From Actinomycetes bacterium (GTDB lineage: Bacteria; Actinomycetota; Acidimicrobiia; Acidimicrobiales; Bog-793): 64,000 nucleotides of DNA. This document shows positions 49,197 to 59,420 of this stretch, piece by piece; the first letter of the stretch is position 1; every line of letters starts with the position of its first letter. A program made the position numbers and the translations under genes. The notes under the pieces are model-generated. The model saw only the letters and a list, made by a program, of their open reading frames with translations. It searched no databases and was not told where the DNA came from. Where the stretch lies: the NCBI GenBank assembly GCA_021809425.1, contig JAKBAA010000003.1:39646-103645 (forward strand). The letters run 5' to 3'.

Positions 49197-49478
49197 CTAG
49201 GAGGTCTGGTCGGCCGCCGAGCGCGCCTCATTGGCGTGGCGCATCAGGCGCGACTTGCGGCGGGCCGCCTGGTTCGGATGGATGACGCCCTGGGCCGCCG
49301 CCTTGTCGATGCGGCGCACCGCCGCCTGCAGACGCTCCACCGCGTCCTCGGCGCCGGTCGTCGCGGCCTGCAGCGCCCGCTTGGTGCGGGTCCGCATCTC
49401 CGAGCGCACCGACTTGTTCCGCTCGCGGCGGATCTCGTTCTGGCGGTTGCGCTTGATCTGACTCTTGATGTTGGCCAT
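49197..49478 (-). CDS. rpsT: 30S ribosomal protein S20
   Basis: [39 protein letters not shown]... Confidence 0.97.
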   Translation of the reverse strand: MANIKSQIKRNRQNEIRRERNKSVRSEMRTRTKRALQAATTGAEDAVERLQAAVRRIDKAAAQGVIHPNQAARRKSRLMRHANEARSAADQTS

Positions 49479-49638
49479 GACGTCCCTCGTCGTGATCGAG
49501 AAGCGGAGCGATCCTAGCAGGGCCGACCGCTCCTCCCGCCGCCGGCTCCGGACCGCCGGCACCGGCTCCTCGCCCCCCGGGGGCCGGCCAGGCCGGCCGG
49601 CGACCGGGGCGGCGCAGGCGAGGTGGCACGATGGACGG

Positions 49639-51426
49639 GTGATCGATCCTCGACGGATCCGCAACTTCTCGATCATCAGCCACGTCGACCATGGCAAGTC
49701 GACGTTGTCCGATCGCATCCTCGAGCTGACCGGGGCCGTCGAGGCGCGCGACATGCGCGAGCAGTACCTCGACTCGATGGACATCGAGCGCGAGCGCGGC
49801 ATCACCATCAAGGCCCAGAACGTGAGGGTCCACTGGCGCGACCACATCCTCCACCTGATCGACACCCCCGGTCACGTCGACTTCGGCTACGAGGTCAGCC
49901 GCAGCCTGGCCGCCTGCGAGGGAGTCGTCCTGCTCGTCGACGCCTCCCAGGGGATCGAGGCGCAGACGCTCGCCAATTGCTACCTGGCCCTCGAGCACGA
50001 CCTCGAGATCGTCGCCGCCCTCAACAAGATCGACCTGCCCGCCGCCGACCCCGAGCGGTACGCCGCCGAGATCGAAGCCGTGCTCGGCCTGCCGGCCGAC
50101 GAAATCCTCCACATCTCGGCAAAGACCGGCCAAGGGGTCGACCAGCTCCTCGACGAGGTGGTCCGGCGCATCCCCGCACCGAAGGCCGACCCCGAGGCAC
50201 CCGCCCGGGCGCTCATCTTCGACTCGTACTACGACCAGTACCGGGGCGTCGTGAGCGCCGTACGGGTGGTCGACGGCGTGATCCGCTCGGCCGGCAGGGT
50301 CCGCTTCGTCCAGGCCGGCACGGTGCACGACATCGAGGAGCTCGGCGTGCGCACCCCGGTGCCGGTCCCGATCGCCGAGCTCGGCCCGGGCGAGGTCGGC
50401 TACCTGATCGCCGGCGTCCGCAACGTCGGCGAGGCCCGTGTCGGCGAGACCGTCACCGACGCCGCCCGGCCCGCCTCCTCGCCCCTTCCCGGCTACCGCG
50501 ACCCCAAGCCGATGGTGTTCTGCGGGCTCTACCCGGTGGAAGGCGACGAGTTCCCCGACCTGCGCGAGGCGCTCGAGAAGCTGCAGCTCAACGATGCCAG
50601 CATCTCCTACGCCCCCGAGACCTCGGTGGCGCTCGGCTTCGGCTTCCGCTGCGGCTTCCTCGGGCTGCTCCACATGGAGATCGTCCGGGAGCGCCTCGAA
50701 CGCGAGTTCGGCCTCAGCCTCATCGCCACCGCCCCGTCGGTCGAGTACGTGGCCCACCTCACCGACGGCACCACCCGCCATGTCGACAACCCGTCCGAGC
50801 TGCCGCCGGCCCAGAACATCGACCACGTCGACGAGCCGATGCTGCGCGTCACGATCGTCACGCCGAGCGAGTACACCGGCACCATCATCGACCTGTGCCA
50901 GACCCGCCGGGGGCGCCAGGAGCGGCTGCAGTACCTGTCGGCCGAGCGCCTCGAGCTCGTGTACCTCCTGCCGCTCGCCGACGTGGTGGTCGACTTCTTC
51001 GACCAGCTGAAGAGCCGCACCAAGGGCTTCGCCAGCCTCGACTACGAGCCGGCCGGGCTCGAGACCGCCCAGCTCGTCCGGGTGGACGTGCTGCTGAACG
51101 GCCAGCCCGTCGACGCCTTCTCGTCGATCGTCCACCGCGCCCGCGCCGAGGACTACGGGCGCAAGATGGCCGCCAAGCTGCGCGAGCTGATCCCCCGCCA
51201 GCTGTTCGACGTCCCCATCCAGGCCGCCATCGGGGGCCGCATCGTCGCCCGCGAGACGGTCAAGGCCCGCCGCAAGGACGTCCTTGCCAAGTGCTACGGC
51301 GGTGACATCACCCGCAAGCGCAAGCTGCTCGAGAAGCAGAAGGAGGGCAAGAAGCGGATGAAGTCGATCGGGCGCGTCGAGATCCCCCAGGAGGCCTTCG
51401 TCTCGGCCCTCCGCCTGGACGAGTGA
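49639..51426 (+). CDS. lepA: translation elongation factor 4 (LepA)
   Basis: GTG 49639: '[63 protein letters not shown]'. Confidence 0.97.
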   Translation: MIDPRRIRNFSIISHVDHGKSTLSDRILELTGAVEARDMREQYLDSMDIERERGITIKAQNVRVHWRDHILHLIDTPGHVDFGYEVSRSLAACEGVVLLVDASQGIEAQTLANCYLALEHDLEIVAALNKIDLPAADPERYAAEIEAVLGLPADEILHISAKTGQGVDQLLDEVVRRIPAPKADPEAPARALIFDSYYDQYRGVVSAVRVVDGVIRSAGRVRFVQAGTVHDIEELGVRTPVPVPIAELGPGEVGYLIAGVRNVGEARVGETVTDAARPASSPLPGYRDPKPMVFCGLYPVEGDEFPDLREALEKLQLNDASISYAPETSVALGFGFRCGFLGLLHMEIVRERLEREFGLSLIATAPSVEYVAHLTDGTTRHVDNPSELPPAQNIDHVDEPMLRVTIVTPSEYTGTIIDLCQTRRGRQERLQYLSAERLELVYLLPLADVVVDFFDQLKSRTKGFASLDYEPAGLETAQLVRVDVLLNGQPVDAFSSIVHRARAEDYGRKMAAKLRELIPRQLFDVPIQAAIGGRIVARETVKARRKDVLAKCYGGDITRKRKLLEKQKEGKKRMKSIGRVEIPQEAFVSALRLDE

Positions 51427-51433
51427 CCGCCGC

Positions 51434-52417
51434 GTGACCGCCGAGCGACCGCCCGCCAGCCCGCCCCGCCGCGGCGGGCTCGGCCCGATCCGGCGCCTGG
51501 TCCTCGCCCAGCTGCGCGACGCCCTCGGCGAGGGTGGCTCGGCACCGCTCCCCCTCGACGACCCCCCTGGCGACCCCGGCCTGTTCGGCCCGGCCTCGCT
51601 CGCCTGGCGGGTGCACGCCGACCTCGGCTCGATGCTGATCGGCGGCTACTCGGCCCTGATGCTCCAGATGCTCCACCCGCTCGCCATGGCCGGGGTCGAG
51701 CAGCACTCGGCCTACCGGGAGGACCCGCTCGGCCGGCTGCACCGCACGGCCCGCTACGTCGCCGGCACCACCTACGGGGGCCGCCCGCTCGTCGACCAGC
51801 TGGTGGACCAGGTCCGCACCGTGCACACCCACGTCCGCGGCGTCGCCCCGGACGGACGCCCGTACCGGGCCGACGACCCGCACCTGCTCGCCTTCGTCCA
51901 CACCTGCGAGGTGTGGGGGTTCGTCACCGCCTACCAGCGCTACGGGCCCCGCCCGCTGCTGCGCCCCGACAAGGACGCCTACCTCGACGAGGTGGCCGTG
52001 CTCGCCGACCTGCTCGGCGCCGACCCCGTCCCCCGGTCGGTCAGCGCCGTGCGCGCCTACTTCCGTGCCATCCGCCCCGAGCTCGAGGCCACCGCCGACG
52101 CCCGCTCCGCCTTCGCCTTCCTCCGCACCGCCATCGGCCGACGGCCGACCGACGTCGTGGCCCACCGGATCGTCGCCGAGGCCGCCATCGACCTGCTCCC
52201 GGGGTTCGCCCGCGCCGAGCTGGGCATCGCCGGCCTCACCGGGCGGCTCGCCACCGGCGTCGTCCCGGGCAGCGGCCGCCTGGCCACCCGGGCGGCCGCT
52301 GCCAGCCTGGCGGCCGGCCTTCGGCTCGCCCTCGGCCCGTCGCTCGTCCGCAGCGCCGCCGAGGCACGGGTGGCCGCCGGCGCCACCATCGAGGAACCTG
52401 AGGCTGGCGCTCGGTAG
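51434..52417 (+). CDS. oxygenase MpaB-family (DUF2236) protein
   Basis: 'WRVHADLGSMLIGGYSALMLQMLHPLAMAGVEQHSAYREDPLGRLHRTARYVAGTTYG'. Confidence 0.82.
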   Translation: MTAERPPASPPRRGGLGPIRRLVLAQLRDALGEGGSAPLPLDDPPGDPGLFGPASLAWRVHADLGSMLIGGYSALMLQMLHPLAMAGVEQHSAYREDPLGRLHRTARYVAGTTYGGRPLVDQLVDQVRTVHTHVRGVAPDGRPYRADDPHLLAFVHTCEVWGFVTAYQRYGPRPLLRPDKDAYLDEVAVLADLLGADPVPRSVSAVRAYFRAIRPELEATADARSAFAFLRTAIGRRPTDVVAHRIVAEAAIDLLPGFARAELGIAGLTGRLATGVVPGSGRLATRAAAASLAAGLRLALGPSLVRSAAEARVAAGATIEEPEAGAR

Positions 52418-52430
52418 ACTCGAGTGCCAA
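52404..52430. promoter_or_regulatory. CIRCE-like HrcA operator TGGCGCTC-N9-GAGTGCCA with -10 TAGACT in spacer
   Basis: Half-sites 52405-52412 and 52422-52429 with one mismatch; 70 bp before hrcA. Confidence 0.7.
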
Positions 52431-52499
52431 CCGGGGCGCCTCCCGGTTCCGGTTCGAGGCTGCAGGGTGGCAGCTGCAGGGTGGCACGGGAGGGAGGGC

Positions 52500-53510
52500 A
52501 TGCTGGACGCCCGAAAGGCGGCGATCCTGCGAAGGGTCGTCGAGGCCCACATCGAGACGGCACAACCGGTCGGCTCGGTCCACGTCGTCCAGGATCCCGG
52601 CATCGACGTGTCGCCGGCGACCGTCCGCTCCGACATGGCCGCCCTCGAGCGCGAGGGGTACCTGACCCACCCCCACACGAGCGCCGGGCGGATCCCCACC
52701 GACAAGGGGTACCGGTTCTTCGTCGACCACTTCGCCGACGCCGCCGCGCTCGACCCGGCGTCGGAGGAGCAGATCGCCGCCTTCTTCGGTCGAACCCACG
52801 GCGCCATCGAGCAGATGCTGCGCGACACCACCCGGCTGCTCTCCGAGCTGACCGACCACGCCGCCGTCGTCGTGCCGCCGGCCCACGACACCCTCGCCCT
52901 CGTCTCCCTCCTCCTCACCCGGCTGTCGCCGCGCCTCGGGCTGCTCGTCCTGGTGCTGTCGAACGGGGTGGTGGAGAAGCGAACCGTCGAGCTCGACGAG
53001 GCCTCCACCGAGGACGACCTCGAGGCGGTCAACCGGCACCTCCGCCAGCACGCCTGCGGCCAGGTGCTCGGCCACCTCCAACCGTGCCCGCCGACCGGCA
53101 AGGCCCACCTGGACGACCTCGTCGAGGCCTGCCAGCACGTCCTCGTCGAGACCCGTCGCACCATGCCCCTCGACGAGGAGGTGTACGTCGGTGGCACCGC
53201 CCGCATGGCCGAGCAGTTCACCGCCGTCGACACCGTCCGGGCGGTGCTGTCGATCCTCGAGCAGTCCTTCGTGGTGGTCTCGCTGCTGCACGACGTCCTG
53301 TCGCAGGGCCAGACGGTGGCGATCGGTGCCGAGAACGGGCTGGCGTCCCTCGTCGAGTGCTCGCTCGTCGTCGCCCCCTACCGCGTCGGCGACGAGGTGG
53401 TCGGCACCATCGGGGTGCTCGGACCGACGAGAATGGACTACTCCCAGGCGCTCGCTACGGTGGCGGTCGTGAGCCGGCGCCTCGGCCGCGAGCTGGCGGC
53501 AGGAGGATGA
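52500..53510 (+). CDS. hrcA: heat-inducible transcription repressor HrcA
   Basis: 'LDARKAAILRRVVEAHIETAQPVGS...ATVRSDMAALEREGYLTHPHTSAGRIPTDKGYRFFVD'. Confidence 0.96.
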   Translation: MLDARKAAILRRVVEAHIETAQPVGSVHVVQDPGIDVSPATVRSDMAALEREGYLTHPHTSAGRIPTDKGYRFFVDHFADAAALDPASEEQIAAFFGRTHGAIEQMLRDTTRLLSELTDHAAVVVPPAHDTLALVSLLLTRLSPRLGLLVLVLSNGVVEKRTVELDEASTEDDLEAVNRHLRQHACGQVLGHLQPCPPTGKAHLDDLVEACQHVLVETRRTMPLDEEVYVGGTARMAEQFTAVDTVRAVLSILEQSFVVVSLLHDVLSQGQTVAIGAENGLASLVECSLVVAPYRVGDEVVGTIGVLGPTRMDYSQALATVAVVSRRLGRELAAGG

Positions 53511-53559
53511 CCGTGGCGACAGCCCGCCGGCAACGGCGAGCGGAAGGTGAGCCCTGACG

Positions 53560-54696
53560 ATGGCGGAGAGCTACTACGACCTGCTCGGGGTGCGTCCCGA
53601 TGCCGGCGACGACGAGCTGAAGCGCGCCTACCGTCGGCTCGCCCGTGAGCTCCACCCCGACGCCAACGGCGGCGACGCGACCTCGGAGGCCCGCTTCAAG
53701 GAGGTCACGGTCGCCTACGAGACACTTCGCGACCCCGAGCGGCGCCGCCGCTACGACCTGTTCGGCCCGGACGGCGCCCGCCAGGGTGGCGGTCCGGCCG
53801 GTGGCGACCCGTTCGCCGGCGGGCTCGGCGACCTGTTCGACGCCTTCTTCGGCGGCGGCGCCAGCCCGTTCGGGGGCGGGGCCCCCCGACGGACCGGTCC
53901 GCGCCGTGGCGAGGACGCCGAGGCCATCCTCGACCTCCGCTTCGACGAGGCCGTGTTCGGCGTCGAGCGCACCCTCGACCTTCGCCAGCCGGCCCCCTGC
54001 GAGGAGTGCGGCGGTAGCGGCGCCGCCCCCGGCACCACGGCCACGAGCTGCGCCGACTGCGCCGGCAGCGGGCAGGTCCGCCGGGTCCGCCAGTCGATCC
54101 TGGGCCAGGTCGTCACAACCACCCCCTGCCCGGCCTGCCGGGGCCTCGGCGAGGTCGTCACCAGCCCCTGTACCCGGTGTCGGGGCGACGGGAGGCGGAT
54201 CGAGGAGCGCTCGGTGCGCGTCGACGTCCCTGCCGGCGTCGACGACGGCACCACCTTGCGCATCAACGGCGCCGGCGCCGCGGCGCTCCGCGGCGGGATC
54301 CCCGGCGACCTCTACGTCCACCTCCGAGTCGCCCCCGACGCCCGCTTCGAGCGGTCCGGCGCCGACCTCGTCACCGACCTCCACGTCGCCATGACCCAGG
54401 CCGCCCTCGGCGCAGAGGTCGACCTCGAGCTGCTGGACGGCGGCACCGAGACGATCAGCGTCCCGGCCGGGACCCCGTCTGGCAAGGTGGTCCGCGTCCG
54501 CAACCAGGGCGTTCCCCACGTCCGAGGCCGGGGGCGCGGCGACCTCATCGTGCGAGTCGTCGTCGACATCCCCGAGCGGCTGTCCAAGGAGGAGGAGCAG
54601 CTGCTCCGCCAGCTCGCCGACCTGCGCGGCGAGGCCGTGGCGAGCGGCGACCACGGCGGTGGCCTGTTCCACCGCCTCCGCTCCAGCCTCGGTTGA
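53560..54696 (+). CDS. dnaJ: chaperone DnaJ
   Basis: J-domain 'DYYDLLGV'-type 'SYYDLLGVRPDAGDDELKRAYRRLARELHPDANGG', four CxxCxGxG-type repeats. Confidence 0.96.
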   Translation: MAESYYDLLGVRPDAGDDELKRAYRRLARELHPDANGGDATSEARFKEVTVAYETLRDPERRRRYDLFGPDGARQGGGPAGGDPFAGGLGDLFDAFFGGGASPFGGGAPRRTGPRRGEDAEAILDLRFDEAVFGVERTLDLRQPAPCEECGGSGAAPGTTATSCADCAGSGQVRRVRQSILGQVVTTTPCPACRGLGEVVTSPCTRCRGDGRRIEERSVRVDVPAGVDDGTTLRINGAGAAALRGGIPGDLYVHLRVAPDARFERSGADLVTDLHVAMTQAALGAEVDLELLDGGTETISVPAGTPSGKVVRVRNQGVPHVRGRGRGDLIVRVVVDIPERLSKEEEQLLRQLADLRGEAVASGDHGGGLFHRLRSSLG

Positions 54697-54703
54697 CGTT
54701 CGC

Positions 54704-55471
54704 TTGACCCTGGGCGCCCCCGACGACCGCCTCCGCCGGGCGGCCGCCGTCGTGTTCGTCGACGACCTCGACGCCCCGGTGTGCACCGACGAGGACGCCC
54801 ACCACCTCCTCGAGGTGCTCCGCCTCGACACCGGCGCCGACGTGGCCGCCAGCGACGGCCGCGGTCGGTTCCGACCCTGCCGGCTTGCACCGGCCGAGCC
54901 GCGCCGGCGCAAGGGGCGGCCGGTCGCCGCCATCCTCGTGCCGTCCGGCGACGTGGTCGACGACCGCCCGGTCGCGCCCCCCGGGACCGAGCCGGCCACG
55001 GTCGCCTTCGCCCTCGTCAAGGGCGACCGGACCGAGTGGGCCGTCCAGAAGCTCACCGAGCTCGGCGTCGACCGGCTCGTCCCGCTCCTCACCGCCCGAA
55101 CCGTCGTCCGCCTCGACCCCGACGGTGCCGCCCGGCGAGCCGAGCGGCTGCGCCGGGTCGCCCGAGAGGCCGCTGCCCAGGCTCGCCGTACCACCCTTCC
55201 GGAGGTCGCCGTCCCGACCCCCCTCGACCGCTACCTCGCCGGGGGCACCCCCGACGGCCTCCCGCCGCCCGCGCCCGGCGCCGTGGCCCTCGCCGAGCCC
55301 GGCGGCACGCCGCTCGGGCCGGCGACACGCTGCGTGGTCGTCGGCCCAGAGGGTGGCTGGACGGTCGACGAGCTGGCCCTCGTCGACCGTCGCGTCGGCC
55401 TCGGCCGCCTGGTCCTTCGGGCCGAGACGGCCGCAGTGGTCGCCGGCGTCCTCCTCACGCACGCGCGCTGA
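54704..55471 (+). CDS. rsmE: 16S rRNA (uracil1498-N3)-methyltransferase
   Basis: 'VAFALVKGDRTEWAVQKLTELGVDRLVPLLTARTVVRL...CVVVGPEGGWTVDELAL'; TTG start. Confidence 0.92.
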   Translation: MTLGAPDDRLRRAAAVVFVDDLDAPVCTDEDAHHLLEVLRLDTGADVAASDGRGRFRPCRLAPAEPRRRKGRPVAAILVPSGDVVDDRPVAPPGTEPATVAFALVKGDRTEWAVQKLTELGVDRLVPLLTARTVVRLDPDGAARRAERLRRVAREAAAQARRTTLPEVAVPTPLDRYLAGGTPDGLPPPAPGAVALAEPGGTPLGPATRCVVVGPEGGWTVDELALVDRRVGLGRLVLRAETAAVVAGVLLTHAR

Positions 55472-55538
55472 GTGTCGCCGTTTGCCTCGTAGCGCGGCTA
55501 ACCTCCCTGCGGAGCAGCGACGACGGAGTGGGGCAACG

Positions 55539-56063
55539 ATGCCTGGCAAGGGTGGGGTGACCGACGAGTCCCGCTACGCGGAGGTCGTCGGAGCGCGGCT
55601 GCGAGCGGTACGCCGGCAGAAGCAGCTCTCGCTGCAGGCCGTCGAGGCAGGCTCCGGCCAGGAGTTCAAGGCGTCCGTCCTCGGTGCCTACGAGCGCGGC
55701 GAGCGGGCCATCTCGGTGCCCCGCCTCCAGCGGCTGGCCCGGCTCTACGACGTGCCCGTCGACCAGCTCCTCCCCGACGACCTCGAGCCGCCCACCCGGC
55801 GCACCGACGAGTCGTCCAACGACCGCGACCGGCGCCGCGGCGACATCCGCATCGACCTCAACCGGCTCAAGGACGCCCTCGGCCCCGAGGCGGCGGCCCT
55901 CCGCCGGTTCCTGGCCACCATCCAGGTGGAGCGCCAGGACTTCAACGGCCACGTCCTCACCATCCGCGCCGACGACCTTCGGGTCATCGGGGCCACCTTC
56001 GGGCTCGGTGCCGACGAGATGCTCGACACGCTCGACCGGCTCGGCATCGTCTACCACGGCTAG
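55539..56063 (+). CDS. bldD: BldD-like XRE-family transcriptional regulator
   Basis: 'YAEVVGARLRAVRRQKQLSLQAVEAGSGQEFKASVLGAYERGERAISVPRLQRLARLYDVPVDQLLP...LRRFLATIQVERQDFNGHVLTIRADDLRVIGATFG' colinear with Streptomyces BldD including the RxD-X8-RxDD region. Confidence 0.82.
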   Translation: MPGKGGVTDESRYAEVVGARLRAVRRQKQLSLQAVEAGSGQEFKASVLGAYERGERAISVPRLQRLARLYDVPVDQLLPDDLEPPTRRTDESSNDRDRRRGDIRIDLNRLKDALGPEAAALRRFLATIQVERQDFNGHVLTIRADDLRVIGATFGLGADEMLDTLDRLGIVYHG

Positions 56064-57201
56064 CCCCGCCGCCGCGCCGGCGGCCGACTTCGGCGTGTAC
56101 CTCCACGTGCCGTTCTGCACCAGTCGCTGCGACTACTGCGCCTTCGCCACCTGGACCGACCGGCACCACCTGCACGACACCTACGTCGACGCCGTCCTCG
56201 CCGAGCTCGCCGCCGCGGCCGCCCGTGGGGCGCTCCGACCGGCCACCAGCGTGTTCTTCGGCGGCGGCACCCCTTCGCTGCTCGGCGGGCGCCGCCTCGC
56301 CCGGCTGCTCGACGCCGTCGACCGGGTCGAGGGGGCCGAGGTCACCGTCGAGTGCAACCCCGAGACGACCACCGCCGAGCTGCTCGACGCCCTCGTCGAG
56401 GCGGGCGTCACCCGCCTGTCGCTCGGCGTCCAGTCGATGGTCCCCCACGTCCTCCGTGGTCTCGGCCGCCACCACCGGCCGGACCAGGTGCGCCGGGCGG
56501 TCGACCGGCTCGGGGCGGCCGGCATCGAGCGGTACAGCGTCGACCTCATCTACGGCGGCTTCGGCGAGCAGGACGCCGACTGGGTCGCCACCCTCGACGC
56601 CGTCCTTGCCCTCGACCCGGCCCCGACCCACCTGAGCGCCTACGCCCTCACCGTCGAGCCCGGCACGCCGCTGTGGCGCGACCCGGCCCGGCACCCCGAC
56701 GACGACGTCCAGGCGCGCCGCTACGAGCTCGCCGACGACCTGCTCGCCGCCGCCGGGCTCGACTGGTACGAGGTGTCCAACTGGGCCCGACCCGGTCACG
56801 CGTGCCGCCACAACCGCACCTACTGGCAGCAGGGCGACTACCTCGGGGTCGGCTGCGCCGCCCACAGCCACCGGAGCGGTCGCCGCTGGTGGAACGTGCG
56901 CCACCTCGACCGCTACCTCGAGGCGGTCGCCCGGGGCGGCACCGCCGTTGCCGGAGAGGAGCGGCTCGGACCGGACGAGGCCGCCCTCGAGGCTCTCCAG
57001 CTCGCCCTGCGCACCCGAGACGGCGTGCCCGACCACGCCTTCCCTCCCGACCGGCTGGCACGCCTCGAGGACGGCGGACCGCTCGGCCCGCTCGTCGAGC
57101 GACACGGGCGCCGCCTCGTGCTCACCCGGCGCGGGCGCCTCCTCTGCAACGTCGTTGCCGGCGACCTGTTGCCAAGAACGTTGACCATTTCCGCCGGTTG
57201 A
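56008..57201 (+). CDS. hemW: radical SAM HemW/HemN-like protein
   Basis: 'VYLHVPFCTSRCDYCAFATW' (CxxxCxYC), 'VFFGGGTPSLL', 'RLSLGVQSM'. GTG start 56008 overlaps bldD end; start uncertain. Confidence 0.9.
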   Translation: MPTRCSTRSTGSASSTTASPAAAPAADFGVYLHVPFCTSRCDYCAFATWTDRHHLHDTYVDAVLAELAAAAARGALRPATSVFFGGGTPSLLGGRRLARLLDAVDRVEGAEVTVECNPETTTAELLDALVEAGVTRLSLGVQSMVPHVLRGLGRHHRPDQVRRAVDRLGAAGIERYSVDLIYGGFGEQDADWVATLDAVLALDPAPTHLSAYALTVEPGTPLWRDPARHPDDDVQARRYELADDLLAAAGLDWYEVSNWARPGHACRHNRTYWQQGDYLGVGCAAHSHRSGRRWWNVRHLDRYLEAVARGGTAVAGEERLGPDEAALEALQLALRTRDGVPDHAFPPDRLARLEDGGPLGPLVERHGRRLVLTRRGRLLCNVVAGDLLPRTLTISAG

Positions 57202-57282
57202 CGGCAAGACCGCCCGGGATCGTCCCGAGATCGACGCATTCATCGCCACCCTTGGAAGGAACCCATTTGTTAGGGTGCGCTC

Positions 57283-57516
57283 GTGGAGGGAGTGCCCACC
57301 TGGATGAGCACCAAGGAGGCGGCCGCCTACCTCGGGATCAACCTGCGGACCCTCTACCGCTTCATCGACGAGGGCGACCTCCCCGCCTACCGGTTCGGGC
57401 GCGTCATCCGGCTGCGCCAGGGGGAGCTGGACACCTTCATCGAGCACGCCCGCATACTCCCGGGAACGCTCGAGCACCTGTACCCGGAGCCGGCCGCGCG
57501 GCCCAACGCCTCATGA
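57283..57516 (+). CDS. excisionase/MerR-type helix-turn-helix DNA-binding protein
   Basis: '[47 protein letters not shown]'; TAGGGT 6 nt before GTG. Confidence 0.85.
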   Translation: MEGVPTWMSTKEAAAYLGINLRTLYRFIDEGDLPAYRFGRVIRLRQGELDTFIEHARILPGTLEHLYPEPAARPNAS

Positions 57517-57878
57517 GCCCGTCCGGCCCACCCATCCCGGACTGCCTGTTCTGCCGGATCGTCGCCGGCGACCTCCCGGCGAGCCGCCTCGGGGAGACCG
57601 AGCGGTCGGTGGCCTTCGCCGACATCGACCCGAAGGCACCATTCCACGCCCTCGTCGTCCCGAGGTCCCACCGCCGCGACGCCACCGCCCTCGAGGCGGG
57701 CGACGGCGAGCTGCTGGCCGACCTGTTCGCCCTCGCCAACCGGTGCGCCGCCGAACAGGGGCTGGCGGCGAGCGGCTACCGGCTGGTGGTCAACGTCGGC
57801 GACGACGCCGGCAACTCGGTCCCCCACCTGCACCTCCACGTGCTCGGCGGGCGCCCCCTCGCCTGGCCGCCCGGCTGA
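57513..57878 (+). CDS. HIT-family hydrolase
   Basis: '[43 protein letters not shown]...[16 protein letters not shown]'. Confidence 0.93.
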   Translation: MSPSGPPIPDCLFCRIVAGDLPASRLGETERSVAFADIDPKAPFHALVVPRSHRRDATALEAGDGELLADLFALANRCAAEQGLAASGYRLVVNVGDDAGNSVPHLHLHVLGGRPLAWPPG

Positions 57879-57983
57879 GCCCGCCGGCCCGCCGGCCTGC
57901 CGGCCTGCCGACCGCTCCCGCCGCCTGCCCTCCGCCCCCGTGCCAGCCGGGCGGCGGGTCGCTGGTACCCTGGATGCGTCACC

Positions 57984-58937
57984 GTGCCTGCGACCCGCCA
58001 CGAGCTCCGTGTTCCCGCCAACGACCTGATGGTCGGCCTTCTCGGCGAGCGGGACGAGCGGCTGCGCCTCGTCGAGGCCGCCTTCCCGGACACGGCCATC
58101 CACGTGCGCGGCAACGCCATCACGGTCGACGGCCCGAAGGCCGACGACGTGGCGCTCATCTTCGAGGAGCTGGTCAGCCTGCTCCAGGCCGGGCACGTGC
58201 TCGACGAGGCCAGCGTGCTGCGGGCCATCGAGATGGTGGCGGCCGACGAGCGGCCGTCGCAGGTGCTCGCCCGGGAGGTGCTGCGCGGGGCGCGCGGCAA
58301 GCCGGTCCGGCCGAAGACGGCCGGGCAGCGGCGCTACGTGGACGCCATCGCCAGCAACACCATCACCTTCGGCATCGGCCCGGCCGGCACCGGCAAGTCC
58401 TACCTCGCCGTCGCCCTCGCCGTGCAGGCCCTCCAGGCCAAGGCGGTCAGCCGGATCATCCTGGCCCGCCCCGCCGTCGAGGCAGGCGAGCGGCTCGGGT
58501 TCCTGCCGGGCGACCTGATGGCCAAGGTCGACCCGTACCTGCGACCGCTGTACGACGCCCTGTACGACATGCTCGAGCCGGAGGGCACCCAGCGGCTGCT
58601 CGAGCGCGGCACCATCGAGGTGGCCCCGCTCGCCTTCATGCGCGGCCGGACCCTCAACCAGAGCTTTGTCATCCTCGACGAGGCCCAGAACACGACGCCC
58701 GAGCAGATGAAGATGTTCCTCACCCGGATCGGCTTCGGAACGAAGGCCGTCGTGACCGGGGACGTCACCCAGGTGGACGTGCCCGGCGGACGGAGCGGGC
58801 TGGCCGGGCTGGAGCGGATCCTGGACGGGATCGACGGGCTGGCCTTCGTCCATCTCGGCCAGGCGGACGTGGTCCGCGACCGGATCGTGCGCGACATCGT
58901 GTCGGCCTACGAGCGGGTCGACGCCGCGGAGCGCTGA
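57984..58937 (+). CDS. PhoH-like ATPase
   Basis: '[66 protein letters not shown]'. Confidence 0.94.
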   Translation: MPATRHELRVPANDLMVGLLGERDERLRLVEAAFPDTAIHVRGNAITVDGPKADDVALIFEELVSLLQAGHVLDEASVLRAIEMVAADERPSQVLAREVLRGARGKPVRPKTAGQRRYVDAIASNTITFGIGPAGTGKSYLAVALAVQALQAKAVSRIILARPAVEAGERLGFLPGDLMAKVDPYLRPLYDALYDMLEPEGTQRLLERGTIEVAPLAFMRGRTLNQSFVILDEAQNTTPEQMKMFLTRIGFGTKAVVTGDVTQVDVPGGRSGLAGLERILDGIDGLAFVHLGQADVVRDRIVRDIVSAYERVDAAER

Positions 58938-58940
58938 CCC

Positions 58941-59420
58941 GTGCCCCCCCGGGTCGTCGTAACCGACGCCCAGTCCGACCGCCCGGTCGAGGCCGCCCGT
59001 TGGGGTGCGCTCGCCGAGGCCGTGCTCACCGCCGAGGGGGTCGACGGCGAGGCAGAGCTGTCGCTGAGCTTCGTCGACGAGGCCACCATCGCCGAGCTCA
59101 ACGAGCGCTGGCTCGGCCACGACGGGCCGACCGACGTGCTGTCGTTCCCGATCGACGACGACCCCGACGACCGGCGCACCGGCGACCCGGACGCCGGGGG
59201 GGCGCCGCCGGTGCTGCTCGGCGACGTCGTCGTGTGCCCGGCGGTCGCCTTCCGCAACGCCCCCGATCATGCCGGCACCTACGACGACGAGCTGGCCCTG
59301 CTGGTCGTCCACGGGGTGCTCCACGTGCTCGGGATGGACCACGAGGACCCGGACGAGGCCGACGCCATGGAAGCCCGTGAGCAAGCCCTGCTCGAGGCAC
59401 ACCACCGGAGCGCCCCGTGA
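58941..59420 (+). CDS. ybeY: endoribonuclease YbeY
   Basis: '[21 protein letters not shown]', '[22 protein letters not shown]'. Confidence 0.93.
   Translation: MPPRVVVTDAQSDRPVEAARWGALAEAVLTAEGVDGEAELSLSFVDEATIAELNERWLGHDGPTDVLSFPIDDDPDDRRTGDPDAGGAPPVLLGDVVVCPAVAFRNAPDHAGTYDDELALLVVHGVLHVLGMDHEDPDEADAMEAREQALLEAHHRSAP

Noticed and set aside
49228-51135. 635-aa minus-strand ORF antisense to lepA/rpsT
   Set aside because: Antisense of an unambiguous LepA; no motifs.
53507-53557. 16-aa mini-ORF MTVATARRQRRAEGEP between hrcA and dnaJ
   Set aside because: SD abuts the ATG with no spacing and the peptide has no special codons; probably chance.
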